64,000 nucleotides of DNA, taken from contig JABAKD010000020.1 in the NCBI GenBank assembly GCA_012845835.1, positions 496,001-560,000 of the forward strand, given 5' to 3'. Position 1 is the stretch's first letter, and each line of letters opens with the position of its first letter. A program made the translations under genes and the position numbers. The notes below the pieces were generated by a model. It was not told the DNA's origin. It saw nothing but the letters and a program-made list of their open reading frames with translations, and ran no database searches. Below, in pieces: positions 22,211 to 33,499 of this stretch. The stretch comes from Undaria pinnatifida. Lineage: Eukaryota > Sar > Phaeophyceae > Laminariales > Alariaceae.

Positions 22211-23731
22211 ATGGACAACCACGGGGAGTACGAGTGTCGGTGGTGCAGCGTGGATGACGGAAGAAAGTGGAAGGAGGCTTGGCGTCACCTGGGTTCGTTT
22301 TGTGACGCGGTCGCTTGTCCAAAGGTGGACTTGCGGGCGGATGATTCGGAGGACGATGTCGGGTTCTGGGGGCGCAAGCCGGAGTGCAGCTCGTTCGGCT
22401 GCAGCGAGTGTGGGTTCGGAAAAGCTGGAGGTATTCCGTTGTGCAAGAGGTTGGAGGAGTCTGTTAAAGAGGTGGAGTGGAACGTGTTCAAAGACGTTAC
22501 TACAACTTCAACCGATGGCAAGGTTAGGAAGCTCCAACACCAGACCGTCCCCACCCGGGGCAGGCTTAGCGACCTCCTGAGGGAGTTCAAGAACCACAGC
22601 AAGCTCTACATGGCTCATCACGCGATCGCCAAGTGGCAAATGAACTGCCACGGGCTCTGCTTGCGAACATTTCGGGATGGCGACCTCGTCATCCAGACGG
22701 ACTTCGCCGAGAAGTACACCCACCAGCCCAGGATCAACATGATGATGCCCGTCTACGCGCAAACAACTCTCATGGTGGCAATCGTGCACTTCAGCCCACA
22801 GACACACGAGGGGGGAGGGAGGGTGCACGTGACGAAGACGTGGATCTTCGCCTCCGAGGACGGCAAGCACGATTGCGATTTTCACCTGCATGCGCTCGCC
22901 AGGATTGCTGACCACTACTTGCATGGAGGGGGGAGTAAGGCAACCGCCGCCGCCAAGAGGGACGACCGGGTGCCCCGCATACACATGTTTACGGACGGGT
23001 GGGCCAAACAGTACAAGGGCAGGCGCAATTTTTACTTCTTGGATGATAGTGTGAGGCAGGCTGGCTTCTTCATCGGTCACCACTTCGCAGCTACATCTCA
23101 CTTCAAAGACTGCCACGATGGCATCGGTGGTGTCGCAAAGAATGTCATGAGGCGGAGGGAGAAGTTTGGTGTCCGCATCATGGGGGCGGACGGCGTCGTG
23201 AGGTTCTTGGACAGTTTTTTCAGCGAAAAGGGGGGCGGAGGTGAGGAGGGTATGCGTGATTATTTTGCAATCTAGTCTCCGTATCGCGTACGGAGAACGC
23301 ATGTGAAATTGATTGGGCCGAGCGAAATCTATCGCCCTGAGTCGGACCTGAAGGGCATAGAGGGTACTCACTCTATGTACCACTTCGAGGGAAAAAACAT
23401 TCCGCACCCGGTTGCGGCAACCTCGACTGAAGAAATGGCTGCTGTCTGGAAGGCAGTGGCGGATGTAGAGTCTGGTCTTGTGGAGTACGGATTGTCTAGT
23501 GAAGTGGATAAACTAACGGTGCTCAAAGCAAGGGAGTGGATTTCTTTGGTGGGGGAAGGCGCCGGGAGAGAGGAGGTTGATGTGAGGAAGGTGGTAAGGA
23601 ACTTCAACCTCAAGACCCGTTGGGCGTCTTGCTTTTGCTCATCCTGCCGAGTGTTTCAATACGATGCGTGCCACGTCAACACGATGTACCCGGGTCTCGT
23701 CCCGAAACTCAAGGACGGTGCGGTACAGTAG
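22211..23731 (+). pseudogene. DDE-type transposase-like protein, interrupted by one stop
   Basis: ATG 22,211 opens 354 codons. Cys pairs come first (CRWC, a CSSFGCSECG cluster), then a catalytic-like core: DLVIQTDFAEKY (~residue 158), HMFTDGWAKQYKGRRNFYFL (~residue 258) and FAATSHFKDCHDGIGGVAKN (~residue 293). Asp-anchored blocks in this order with a terminal SHxK..DGxGG..K signature match a widespread, poorly characterised group of transposon-derived proteins in animals and protists; recognition is by motif only. A TAG at 23,273 stops the frame, but the same frame continues 364 codons from the start with convincing protein containing CxCxxC and a His (SCFCSSCRVFQYDACH), ending at 23,731. Either a nonsense mutation or a very short unrecognised intron explains it. 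Confidence 0.65.
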
Positions 23732-24418
23732 GCGGTTGTCATGGATACTGGGGTAGCGGTCGAAGGCCAACCGTCGGAAATTAACTTCGGCAGGCAGAAA
23801 ATATTTAGAGTGGAGAGGAGTACGGGGACAGATTGGAAAGAGAGCGAACAGGCCGGAGGCTAAAGCGCTCTAGGATGCGCTGTGATGACAGAAAAGCGCT
23901 GGCCAAACGCCGGGCGTAAATCTTAGTTGTTGCGTTGCTATCGTGATTTTTTTTATTTACTATGAATGTACCGCATGCGGTATGCGAAAATCATGAGTAC
24001 CTGGGGGTATTTTTTGGGTGCTGCGTCGGAGGAGATGTCTGTAACTTCGTAACCGCACCGGGTGGCCCGAATCTGACGACTGATTCGTCATCCCCACCCC
24101 CCAAATAACATATCTGAAAGTTTCAGATCAATCTGAGCATTTTTTCAAGTAGGGGATGTTTTTCCACCATTCCCGGTTTTGGCGTTTTGCTCTATTTCCT
24201 GTGCAGGAGACGGTAAAAACGTTGAAACCCCGGCGTTATGTATCCGATTTTTTTTTTTTTCGATGATACCATTTTTTTTCTCTCCGAGTGACCTGCCGAA
24301 AAAATATTTCTTGCTCGTAGGGGATGGTTCAATACCATCCCCCTCCCTGCCGAACCCAATATCGCTTGTTTGTGAATGGCTCCTAAAATTAAATAATAGT
24401 ATATTACAAGTACCAACC
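23732..24418. other. No gene recognised
   Basis: This is sequence downstream of the transposase-like locus. I looked for terminal inverted repeats matching the region around 20.6 kb and found none. It contains a palindromic ACCGCATGCGGT near 23,970 and T-rich runs. Confidence 0.4.
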
Positions 24419-25214
24419 CAAGCAGCTTGAAAATATGAGCACTGACCCGAAATTCGTCCAACTCACACCTGACGTCCTGAAAATAATTTTATAAAATGTT
24501 GGAGTGACAGCGTATCAATTTGGAACCGTGGGTTCGTGTCCCACAGAGATTTTTAGAGGAATAGCCTACTTTTATTCTCGAAATGCTGTATTAATATCAA
24601 CATATTAGATAACTAATAATACTCTGTATTCGTACTCCTCCCGATGTTAAAGCGGGGGGGAAAAAAAACAAAATAAACCACCTGCCATACATATGATAGA
24701 GCAGTATAAGTGGAAGCTACAGTAATAAATTTATAAAATAGGTATGACGTTAGATCTAGCTCAAAATCCCCCACCTAGAGTAAATATACCAACCCTAACC
24801 ATTATACCATTGTAGTGGACAAAAAATAGGACCCCTTGCCCCTTCCAATAAAAAACTTACTCACATGGTACATATTACATGTACCAACAACGCAGCTTGC
24901 AAAGATGAGTATTGACCCGAAATTCGTCGAACTCACGGCTGATGTCCTTGAAATATATTTCATAAAATATAATGTCTGGCTCGCGAAACCCCCCTTCTTG
25001 GCCATCATTCAAACTACTAATAGAAAAACGGACGCTGCCTAGCTCTATCCCAACAATATGGATTCAGACTACAAGTAAGTACTGTTGTCGTAATTTAAAC
25101 TCTAGTCTGTATCACACCTTGTTTTTTTATACGTGCTTCGCTCGCAGGTCAGCAATGAACTGGGCAAGGTGTGTTTCAAGGCTACCCAATTGTTACGTAC
25201 AATTAACCCGCGTT
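24419..25214 (+). pseudogene. Cluster of exon-like fragments, including two dispersed-repeat copies
   Basis: Two copies of the dispersed exon-like repeat lie in tandem at 24,419-24,495 and 24,892-24,967. The second gives LAKMSIDPKFVELTADVLE after a GCAG acceptor-like site. Downstream, 25,022-25,072 encodes KNGRCLALSQQYGFRLQ between an AATAG acceptor and a GTAAGT donor. 25,149-25,214 follows a CGCTCGCAG acceptor in phase 0 and encodes VSNELGKVCFKATQLLRTI to a stop. The last two join well. The link to the first block is not established. No function is recognised. These may be remains of one gene, duplicated in pieces. Confidence 0.4.
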
Positions 25215-25939
25215 GATCTGATTGGCACGGACAGACTTCTTCCGTACGTGCAAAACGCGCATTTTCTCGTGCTGGGGCCATCTCATATGGTATTCATTAT
25301 TTACCGGCGGCGACATCAAGGATCAAGGACACTTGATCACCAGCTATCTTGAATTGACCAATCAAAACATGCCGTTATACATTGTATCCTGTGACAGCCA
25401 ATCAGAGTATTTGAATTCTACCTTGCGCTGACGAATAATAATATGCGCAGCGTACTGTGCACGACCAATGGCATCACTTCACCAAGTCCCCATTGCGCCG
25501 CATGCTGGCAAGAGAGCAGGGGGTATAATAGCAGGTAGAGCAGAGAGCAGAGAGCTGGGACCACAGAGACGGCCGCGTCAAATAACATGGTGCAGGATAG
25601 CAGGTGACCTGCAGGTCGCCAGCGGGAACTGGACCGACTGCTAGAACAACACGGCGAAGCCCAAGTCAGCTCACGCAACAAAAACACGTGCTACCAACGT
25701 GACGGCTGCTGTGGGCGCCTCGTGGACGCTTGATCCCGGCTCCATGACTGGGGGACAAGGGCACGCCCTGCGTGTCCGCAGCCAGCCGCTGTCATCGTCA
25801 TAACAGTGGTCGGCATGCGCCGGCTTGCGGTTCGCGGGTTCTACCCCGATGACCCCACGCATTCAAAATTTCGAAGGAGATACCGGACCGGAACGCTCGC
25901 TGATGGCGGACACGAGGGCACCTGTCTTCGTTGTAAAAT

Positions 25940-26540
25940 ACAAGGGCTCCACTCCGCGGGTGGCTGACGCCGCCCGCTACTCTCGCGCAAGGCAAGGAAG
26001 AATGCAACTAAAAACCTGTGAAGGGGGCAGAAAGAAGGGGCCCATGATTTGGTGCAAACAGCGATTTGATAATGTCAAGAGCTGCTTGTGCAGATCAAAT
26101 TGCCCTGTTATGCTCAGCTGTGCTATTTGCTTTTGGTGCCGGCGTTACGTTCTGATCGGCAGTACGGGGTAATTTGCGTGGGGAAAAAAACAGGGGGCTG
26201 TGAAAGATCAAATACATGTAGGACGAGTAGTACCTGGTACACAACAACACGCATTATACCCGGTACTGCTCTATGTTCGAAAGAAAGCACACAGCGCAGC
26301 ACGACACAGCACCGCAGCGCGAAGGGCACGGCAGCGCACCGCACGGCTCCACACGGCGCTACGCTGCGCTGCTGGGCTACATATAGCCGGACCGATCTGA
26401 GCTGGGCGTGCATTGTGATCCAACAGCGTAGTACCTGATGGTATGTACAAAGCTGGTGTAGTAGTAACGGTATGTATTATAAGCCTCGAGGTCTTCTCGT
26501 TGGTTCGAATCCCGGTGCCATCGGGGAAAAAAAAAGAACC
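25940..26540 (+). mobile_element. ~600-bp retroposon-like repeat with tRNA-like 3' part, copy 1
   Basis: It is repeated in inverted orientation at 55,475-54,855 with high identity over almost the full length. Near the 3' end it carries CTCGTTGGTTCGAATCCCGG, a T-arm/B-box-like tRNA sequence, followed by an A run at 26,526. The GC-rich centre is built from short palindromic GCAGCGC/GCGCTGC words. No coding capacity is seen. Confidence 0.7.
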
Positions 26541-26579
26541 TCTTGAAAAAAATAATAGATATCCATGTGATTTTGTTGT

Positions 26580-26660
26580 CTTCTAGTATATAGACGGTCC
26601 GCTTATAAGCCTGGTTTTCCTTGGTTGAATCCAGGGGTCATGTTAAAAATAAATGATCCT
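26580..26660 (+). repeat. Second tRNA-like fragment
   Basis: CTTATAAGCCTGG followed by TTGGTTGAATCCAGGGG and an A-rich stretch resembles a diverged copy of the tRNA-like 3' end of the element just upstream. It is too short and unpaired to be a functional tRNA gene. Confidence 0.4.
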
Positions 26661-26746
26661 CATAAAAAATTGATATATATTTGTAAAAAAACAGTACTGT
26701 AGATACACCACTGCTGCTGTGACATATTGTGGTCTAGTACATAGTG

Positions 26747-26830
26747 TTAAGGAATTAGTGGGGTATTAGTCCGTTTGACCACTCGCAACAGGTTAACCAA
26801 TAGCTTACCCAAACTAAGCCTTATAACACT
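26747..26830. repeat. Possible solo LTR remnant
   Basis: An 84-bp segment starts TGTTAAGG and ends CCTTATAACA, giving the TG...CA ends with a short inverted repeat expected of an LTR. It sits just upstream of the decayed Gypsy pol. No matching 3' copy was found downstream, so this remains tentative. Confidence 0.3.
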
Positions 26831-28071
26831 CTCCCCCCCTGAAACGGCGAGATAGCAGGTCGGCCGGACATACGGCGGACCTCTGTCAATATCCAAGCCG
26901 TTTCATTTCCTGGGGATACATATTTAGGCCATGTCATTTCAGCGAAAGGCATCTCAGTAAGTACCGACCGCATACAGGCAATCACTTAGTTGCCAACGCC
27001 TACATGCATATAAGAGACCTTAGGTCAGCCTTAGGCATGGTAAATTTTGTCAGGCGTTTCATCAAAGACTATACTGAAATAACAGCTCCTTTAATCCGTC
27101 TCACTGGTAAAGATTTTGTCCTGAAAAAACGCTTTCAAAACGCTTGGGGTACTTAACAAGATTCTGCCCTAGCGCGTGTAAAACGAGTCCTATCTTCAGC
27201 CCCTGTCCTCCACTTCCCAGAATTTTCACGGGAATTTGTCGTCCATACCGATGCATCCGAGCTAGGTTTCGTCGCTTTCCTCGCACAACCGAGTACCGAC
27301 GGAAAATACTTGAATATCATCGCTTATTTCAGCCGTAGGTTTTCTAAAAGCCAACGTCATTACAGCGCAACCATGAAAGAATGTTGTGCCGTTGTCTGGG
27401 GGTTTGCACACTGGCATCCGAATCTTTGGGGTCAACACTTTACGTGCTGTACCGACCACCAAGCATTAACTCATATTAACCGAATGCAAGATACAGCGAA
27501 CAGTTAACGAGATGGGCAATAGCCCTACAGAACTACGACTTCACTGTCCAGCATGTACCAGGTAGACTCAACGTCGTACCAGACGCCCGTCTCGGGTGTT
27601 TAGCGAGGTCGACGGAGAAAAAATACCGTCCGAACCCCCACTAGCAGCGATTTGTCGGAATGTGCCTGATGACCAGCCATTCCACCCACCCGCCCCTCGC
27701 GATCACGAAATGTCCGCTCATAATGTAGATGAAATAGCGCCCGTCGAAAGTGATCGTGAGTTATTCGCGAGTGCCTTGTCTTTATTCCCGGTTGTTGACC
27801 CTTCCAAGCTACTCGCATCCCAAACAGAAGAATTTGGCCCGTACTTTGATTTTCTCAAGCTGCCGCAGACAGCATTTGCCCCTACCAAATAAACGAAGCA
27901 CTCGATGCGCCACTTCTATCTTCGAGAGAACATACTTTTCCATTCGTACTTCCCAGGTCACCTCCGTCGACGGGGCGACTCCCGGGACCAACTTGTCGTA
28001 CGCATGTCACTTCGGAAACTAGTTATGAACTCAGGGCACAACCTCCAAGCTTCGGGTGGTCATCTAGCTTT

Positions 28072-28111
28072 TTTTTTTTTTTTTTCATCCTCCGGCGGAT
28101 GGGGAAAAATA
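28072..28111 (-). mobile_element. 40-bp retroposon insertion with 10-bp target duplication
   Basis: The integrase zinc-finger codons are split by TATTTTTCCCCATCCGCC and following bases plus an A run, read on the minus strand. ATCTAGCTTT occurs on both sides (28,062-28,071 and 28,112-28,121). The insert equals the last ~25 bp plus poly(A) of the retroposon at 30,970-31,640. Confidence 0.85.
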
Positions 28112-28927
28112 ATCTAGCTTTCAAAGGCACCTATGATAAGGTCCGTGATAGTTTTTGGTGGCCTACGATGCATACAGGTGTAGCCCAACACGTCGAAACT
28201 TGTCTGTCCTGTCAACACCGTAGAACGGCGCCCCCCCAAATTACCTATCGGGCACCGGCCTGTCACACGCTCTTTCCAATGTGTAGCAATCGATTTAGTG
28301 GAATATAAGTCTATGTCGGAAGGCAACCGATATATCCTCTCGGTGATCGACCATGTCACCCGTTTTGTCATTTTGATAGCCATTCAAAATAAACAGGCCA
28401 CCGCTATTGTCCGGAATCTTGTCGAGCGTGTCTTTTCTGTATTTGAACCCCCAGAAACCTTGCACTCCGATTGGGGCCGTGAATTCGAAAACGACCTCGT
28501 TAAAAGAGTTGCAGAAAGTCTTCGAATACAAGAAAACTCATACCGCGGCTTATCGTCCCCAAGGAAATTCGGTCCTTGAGCGTGTACACAGTACAGTTTA
28601 TAATATGGTAGCTATGTATAGCACCTTGAAGTGTGAGCTATGTATATCACCTTGAATTGTGATAATTGGGCAGAGCTGTTACCATACGTCCAACTCGCTC
28701 ATAACACAGCTTATTCGTCCACACTAGAAGAAAATTCACACTCCCTAGTGTTCGGACGCGCCGCCGTACTACCTGTCGATCTCATTCTAGGCGTTCCAGC
28801 CACAACCGGACCACAATCCCAACTCGATTACTCACACCGCACTGTCGAAAACCTACAGCTAGTGTATGAGTTGGCCCGCCGCAACCTCAAAGAATGAGCG
28901 GACAAGCAAGCAACAGAGAATAAGAAG

Positions 28928-29473
28928 TTGTCATTTCCTATCTTCAAACCAGGTGATCAAGTGTTGATCCATCGCCCGTACCATGATTCTGACGGCCCAA
29001 ATCCCAAGCTATACTGTCCTCGGCACCGCCCTTATACTGTCAGAACGAAGTTGTCCCCAGTCATCTACCAAGTCGCCAAACAGGGCACAGTCACGGAAGC
29101 CACAGTCCATCTCGGTCGAATGAAAAATATATATTCCCCTGTCACAACCTCCGAGCCCGACCTGGACGTACTAGATGGCATGTTCCTGGGAACAACCCTA
29201 CCTGTCCCCCATCTAAAAGGCTCATTGTCTCAAGTCACGATCGGACCTTTCACTGTCGAGAGCATAGACAGGCATAAACGCAGAGTAGGAGCCGCGTCGC
29301 TTGCAAATTTCCAGTACCACCTAAAACTCAAAGATTATCCTCCACAATTGGGTGTATGGCGTCATGTTAGGGTTATCCCTCAGTGTCGGGAAATGGTAGA
29401 GTCATACCGTGCTGCAATTTTGTCACAGGATCCAGCAGCATTCAGTCCCCCTGCACGACAGCCCCGTCCGTAG
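28928..29473 (+). pseudogene. Intact C-terminal pol frame with chromodomain
   Basis: This 181-codon open frame is the best preserved part of the Gypsy element. It stays in register with the upstream block past the TGA at 28,895. It begins with the integrase C-terminal SH3-like region and ends in a chromodomain-type segment with an aromatic/Val start (FTVESI), a central FQYHLKLKDYP and a terminal helix. In chromoviruses this domain directs insertion to marked chromatin. Only about two of the usual three aromatic cage positions can be guessed. Confidence 0.7.
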
Positions 29474-30960
29474 CCGCAAATGCCAACGAACACTATGAGT
29501 GATGGGAACTCTACTGGGCCGTCCTTGCGCGCGCACAATTAATTGTCCAACATCAGCACTAGCAACCACTGATGAACGCCCTTGTTTCGTTATACCCCAT
29601 TTTCCAGTCACGAATCGGCATGTCGTGTCATGCATTTGCCCCTGTCCTACGTTTTCACCACATAGTTGTTATATATGTGCAGTTGTCCTGTTTTTTTTCG
29701 AGTTGTCTATAAGGCGAGTCCCCACGCCCATGACCGAGCCTTATGGTCTTGTCAAGTGCTCAGTACCAAGCACATATATCTACAAAATGAAAATAAATAA
29801 TGTCGGGAAAATAAATTTTGAAAAATGTCCGTTTCCGTGTGTGTCCCGTCGTCTTGTCCTCGTATGTCGACGACGCTTAGTGTGAAACACGCGTGTCGTT
29901 CACTCACCTACTTACAAATATAATGTCTTTTACCGTGATTGTTTCGTTATCTTGTCCCTACATGTCGATGACGGCTAGATGTGAGCCATAAGAGTTGTCA
30001 CTAGATGAGCTGTCCGTCACACACGCCGATATGTGCTTTATTGTCCGCTGCGTCCCACTCTCGGCCCCGACGCACCCCAGTTGCCAAGCACCATACGTCA
30101 GGATGTCTTGTCGCATGAAGATAATTCCATGCCGGCATGAAGTTCATCCCATGCCATACGCGCATAACCCTCTTCTATTTTATTTTGTCCACGTCGTTGT
30201 ATGGGTCAAATACCTCGAGCCCTGCAAGCCACAGCCAGTCCACTGCGTACCGAGAGTACCCACCAGTCAGTCACCCTGTATTGAATGTCCAGAGTCACAT
30301 CCTGACCCCTTGATAAAATATATAAATTAATTGTGTGTCACCGGTACATGTCACATTCAATGTCAACCTAGTGTCCTGCAATGGTTTAGTTCCTGGACAT
30401 ACATCCCTTGCATTCCGGCTCCCTATTATTGTCACAGAGCCTGACACAGACATGTTGAGTATTCAAGTCACCTGTACCCGGTTTACACTTCTTAGTTTTG
30501 GTGGAGTAATGGTCATGCAACAGAACTAGAACTCGGGGGTAATGTAATGGGCCAGGTTCTTAACAGAAGCTACATGAACACATGTCTACGGAAATCCCTC
30601 GATGACGTGTCTCTGACATCAAGGAGACCGAAAATCTCCGTAATCCTCGGTGACGTCCCACCACCGAGAGAGTCAGTGTAGGCCTCGAGGAAGTTGTTCC
30701 GCCACCGAGAAGATCCGTTACCGAAAACGGTGTCCCCAACACATATCAAAACATACATATCATATCATATCATATCATATCAAAACGTACATACAAAGAA
30801 ATGTCCCTCGGAATATCGATGAAGTTGTCACCCCATCGAGAAGACCCGATACCACGGAGCACCCCAGATCTCCACGGCTGGGTATACTCCTGAGATTGTC
30901 CTCTTGTCCTATATATCTTGTCCGATATGTCTTGTCCTATATGTCTCGTCCCAATTATAC
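29474..30960. other. Probable Gypsy 3' region; no gene
   Basis: Sequence rich in CTTGTCC/TGTCC words. It includes a repeated TCTTGTCC...ATGTCGACGACG-like unit (29,850 and 29,955) and a (TATCA)n microsatellite at 30,757-30,783. LTR boundaries could not be fixed. Confidence 0.35.
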
Positions 30961-30969
30961 GCTGAGAGG

Positions 30970-31640
30970 GTAGTATCCCGATTCCGTCAGCTAGGTTCGC
31001 ATGTCAGCGGATCCTTGGCGGCCGGGCGGGCAACGTTGCCGACCCGCGCTGGCCACTCTCTTTGCCGTGTCTCTGTCCGAGTCTTGCACTAGGCTCGCCC
31101 AAACTGCGGCTGTTTTCACGTGGACACCCCGACGCTTACCGTCTGGGGTAGGGGCGCTCGTTACGTCCGCGCAGCGTTAGGAACCGAGTGAATAACCCAG
31201 GACCAACGCCCGAATAACCGAGGACCAACGCCCGAATGGGTAGGGTGGACCGTAACTGGACCAAGTCCGGCGGAAGGCCATCTCCCATGGCCAGGGGTTT
31301 TGTTAGTGGGTGAGCTTGCGCAAGTCCCACACTACCCGGAAAGATGACATTCCGGGTGGCTATCTCCACCGAAACTGACCCTCAGGGGACAGGCCGGGTC
31401 GACATACACACGCATCCGTATACAACGGCAGCTTGCGCTGCCGGGGTTGTAACGAAGACCATTGATAGGGACAGCTTACCCTATACCTACAATGGGACCC
31501 GAAGGGTGCGCCAGCTAGCGTTGGGCTGCGAAAGCAACTGAGTTAAATCGACACACGACGCGTATGAAAATACGTGGAAGTGTGGTGAGCTAAAGCTTTA
31601 TTTTTCCCCATCCGCCGGAGGATAAAAAAAAAAGAAAAAA
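30970..31640 (+). mobile_element. Non-LTR retroposon of unknown type, long copy
   Basis: It ends in TTTTTCCCCATCCGCCGGAG, then GATAAAA and an A-rich tail at 31,624-31,650. The same 3' 320 bp occur inverted at 33,333-32,990, and a 25-bp stump occurs at 28,072-28,111. A shared 3' end, A tails and variable 5' truncation are marks of target-primed reverse transcription. No protein-coding frame is visible, so it is either a long SINE or the 3' UTR of an unseen LINE. The 5' boundary is approximate. Confidence 0.7.
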
Positions 31641-31659
31641 AAACAATCACACAAAGGTC

Positions 31660-32500
31660 CTGGAGCCCTAGGAAGATCCGAAAAACCACAATGACATTAA
31701 ACTTCGGGCGGGGAATGCTACGCTTTCCCACCTATAAAACACACGAGACGAATAAGGCGCACAAGTGAAACGAATCAATGTGCAAATTAACTATTAGTAA
31801 CACATGGCCGCGGGTATCCAGTCAACTACAGCATAAGAGTCCCCCCGTTCCCACAACTAACCAATTCGCGGCTACTGACTACAGTTAGTGGTTGCTGTCT
31901 GGAGTGCTGCCAGAGTGGCGACCCGCGGCCAGGCAGTGAAAAAAGAGCGGTCGAACCAAAATCCACCATACAAATATCAACGACCGCGACGTCTTCCCGA
32001 ACTATCCCACAGGTTGCAGTGCAGCTAGGAGGCCCGTGCCTGAAAATTCCGGGGGGTCGTTCCCCATGAAGCATGTACTGTTGACTGCCTCGTAAGAAAA
32101 CAGAAAAAGTGATTGCTGCTCTCGTGATCAAGCTCGTGATGGTGTGCGTGCCGGTCGTGGGTCTCCGTGTGCCGTCCTGCTGCCGTTGTTCATGGCCGCC
32201 TCATCGCCCTAGCCCACTCGACCCGCTCCTTAGCACGTGCTCTCGCTGACACTCATTCCATTCGGTTCCCGTTATCCCCAGTCCCAACAAACAAAATGCT
32301 CCTCGCCGCTTGCAGTACTGACCTGAAAAACTAAATTTATCGTTCAGGGAGAGTTCAATCCGTCTGTTCCCCGCCCGTCGACACTCAGTCGCTCTCCTAC
32401 TTTGTCGTCGAATCCAGCCTCCTGACGGCGCAGTCCCCTCTATGCAAACTTAGACTGCCGTAGTTTGGCGCGTGGTAGCGCCCGCCTCCGCGCAAGAGCG
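31660..32500. other. No gene recognised
   Basis: Mixed sequence with no credible frame, splice pair or repeat match that I could detect. Confidence 0.35.
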
Positions 32501-32504
32501 TGCC

Positions 32505-32553
32505 CGGTCGCCCCGGTGTCGTATCAGATTATCCTCGAGCCTGGTATAGGTCG
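32505..32553 (+). mobile_element. tRNA-derived SINE (family 1), 5' fragment
   Basis: CGGTCGCCCCGGTGTCGTAT to CCTGGTATAGGTC matches the 5' tRNA-like end of the SINE copies at 4,388, 52,490 and 63,840, including the A-box region. Similarity stops before the B box. Confidence 0.7.
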
Positions 32554-32587
32554 ACCCAGTGTCCGTGCTGATTCTTCATCCTAGAGA

Positions 32588-32712
32588 TTTACAAATTATT
32601 ATGTTATGTGGTATGTGGTCACAGACTGAGACAGAGAAAAACAAAACGATTGCAATTAATCAAGGTAAAGCAAGTGGAAATGCTAGCGTACCGGGTACGA
32701 AAACACGACATT
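32588..32712 (-). repeat. Dispersed repeat, inverted copy of 5,964-6,065
   Basis: Shared words in reverse orientation include AGCAAGTGGAAATGCTAGCG and GTACCGGGTACGA. It is unclassified. Confidence 0.55.
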
Positions 32713-32989
32713 AAAGTCAAACCTTAAAAATAAAAATAAATATCAACTAAAAAGGCCAGAAACCGACAGGAGTTCTGAATAATGTGATGCAATAAGAAGA
32801 TCAGAAAGGCTGCAAGAGGGACAAAGAGCGTGCTAGAGAGAAACAGATAACTGTTGCACGGAAGAAACAAGATGAAGAAGGGGAAGAAGTTACCGGCATG
32901 AGGCCGGCGGAGAGGGGAACTAAGGGAACAAAGAGAGAAACAAGGCAAGAACAAGAAAAATAAGCAAGATAACAAGGGTCATTAATGAC

Positions 32990-33333
32990 TTCTTTTTTTT
33001 TTTTTTTTTTTTATCCTCCGGCGGATGGGGAAAAATAAAGCTTTAGCTCACCACACTTCCGCGTATTTTCATACGCGTCGTGTGTCGATTTAACTCAGTT
33101 GCTTTCGCAGCCCAACGCTAGCTGGCGCACCCTTCGAGTCCCATTGTAGGTATAGCGTAAGCTGTCCCTATCAGTGGTCTTCGTTACAACCCCGGCAGCG
33201 CAAGCTGCCGTTGTATACGGGTGCGTGTGTATGTCGACCCGGCCTGTCCCCTGAGGGTCAGTTTCGGTGGAGATAGCCACCCGGAATGTCATCTTTCCGG
33301 GTAGTGTGGGACTTGCGCAAGCTCACCCACTAA
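32990..33333 (-). mobile_element. Non-LTR retroposon, 5'-truncated copy
   Basis: It reads on the minus strand from GTTAGTGGGT-equivalent sequence to the same ATCCGCCGGAGGAT 3' end and a long A run (T run at 32,992-33,011). AATGAC occurs on both flanks (32,983-32,988 and 33,334-33,339), consistent with a short target duplication. It is inverted relative to the copy at 30,970-31,640. Confidence 0.8.
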
Positions 33334-33411
33334 ATGACGTTTCGCGCTCCCCCCATAGCTCAACGGAAACGAAAGAAAAAAAAGCACACACTTGCTGTAG
33401 GATTCAGGACT

Positions 33412-33497
33412 ACACTATACTATACTATACTATACTATACTATACTATGCTATACTATACTATACTATACTATACTATACTATTCTATACTATACTA
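33412..33497. repeat. (ACTAT)n pentanucleotide satellite
   Basis: About seventeen near-perfect ACTAT/TATAC units with single-base variants. Confidence 0.9.
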
Positions 33498-33499
33498 AG

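Larger units (their letters stand above)
26880..29473 (+). pseudogene. Ty3/Gypsy chromodomain retrotransposon pol, decayed
   Basis: Pol copies the element's RNA and inserts the DNA. In order: RT palm/thumb remains in several frames (YLGHVISAKGI near 26,915; LGMVNFVRRFI near 27,040); RNase H (27,230-27,500; VVHTDAS, FSRRFSKSQRHYSATMKE, TDHQALTHI); a spacer (27,600-27,890); the integrase zinc finger (GHNLQASGGHLA then FWWPTM and CLSCQ, 28,030-28,220); and the integrase core (SVIDHVTRF, TLHSDWGREFEN, then GNSVLERVH after a frameshift near 28,530). A GPY/F-like region follows (FKPGDQVLIHRP) and last a chromodomain-like end (FTVESIDRHKRR to VESYR). Lesions include frameshifts, TGA at 28,895 in place of an Arg codon, a small tandem duplication near 28,610, and a 40-bp retroposon insertion. 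The RT N-terminus, protease and gag are absent. Confidence 0.85.

Noticed and set aside
22206..22580. Alternative plus-strand frame (124 codons) overlapping the transposase-like ORF
   Set aside because: It is Trp/Arg/Ser-rich shadow coding. The other frame carries the Cys pairs and catalytic blocks.
24505..24535. tRNA T-arm-like hairpin GTGGGTTCGTGTCCCAC
   Set aside because: The stem is perfect, but no matching acceptor, D or anticodon arms surround it. Probably a tRNA-derived fragment.
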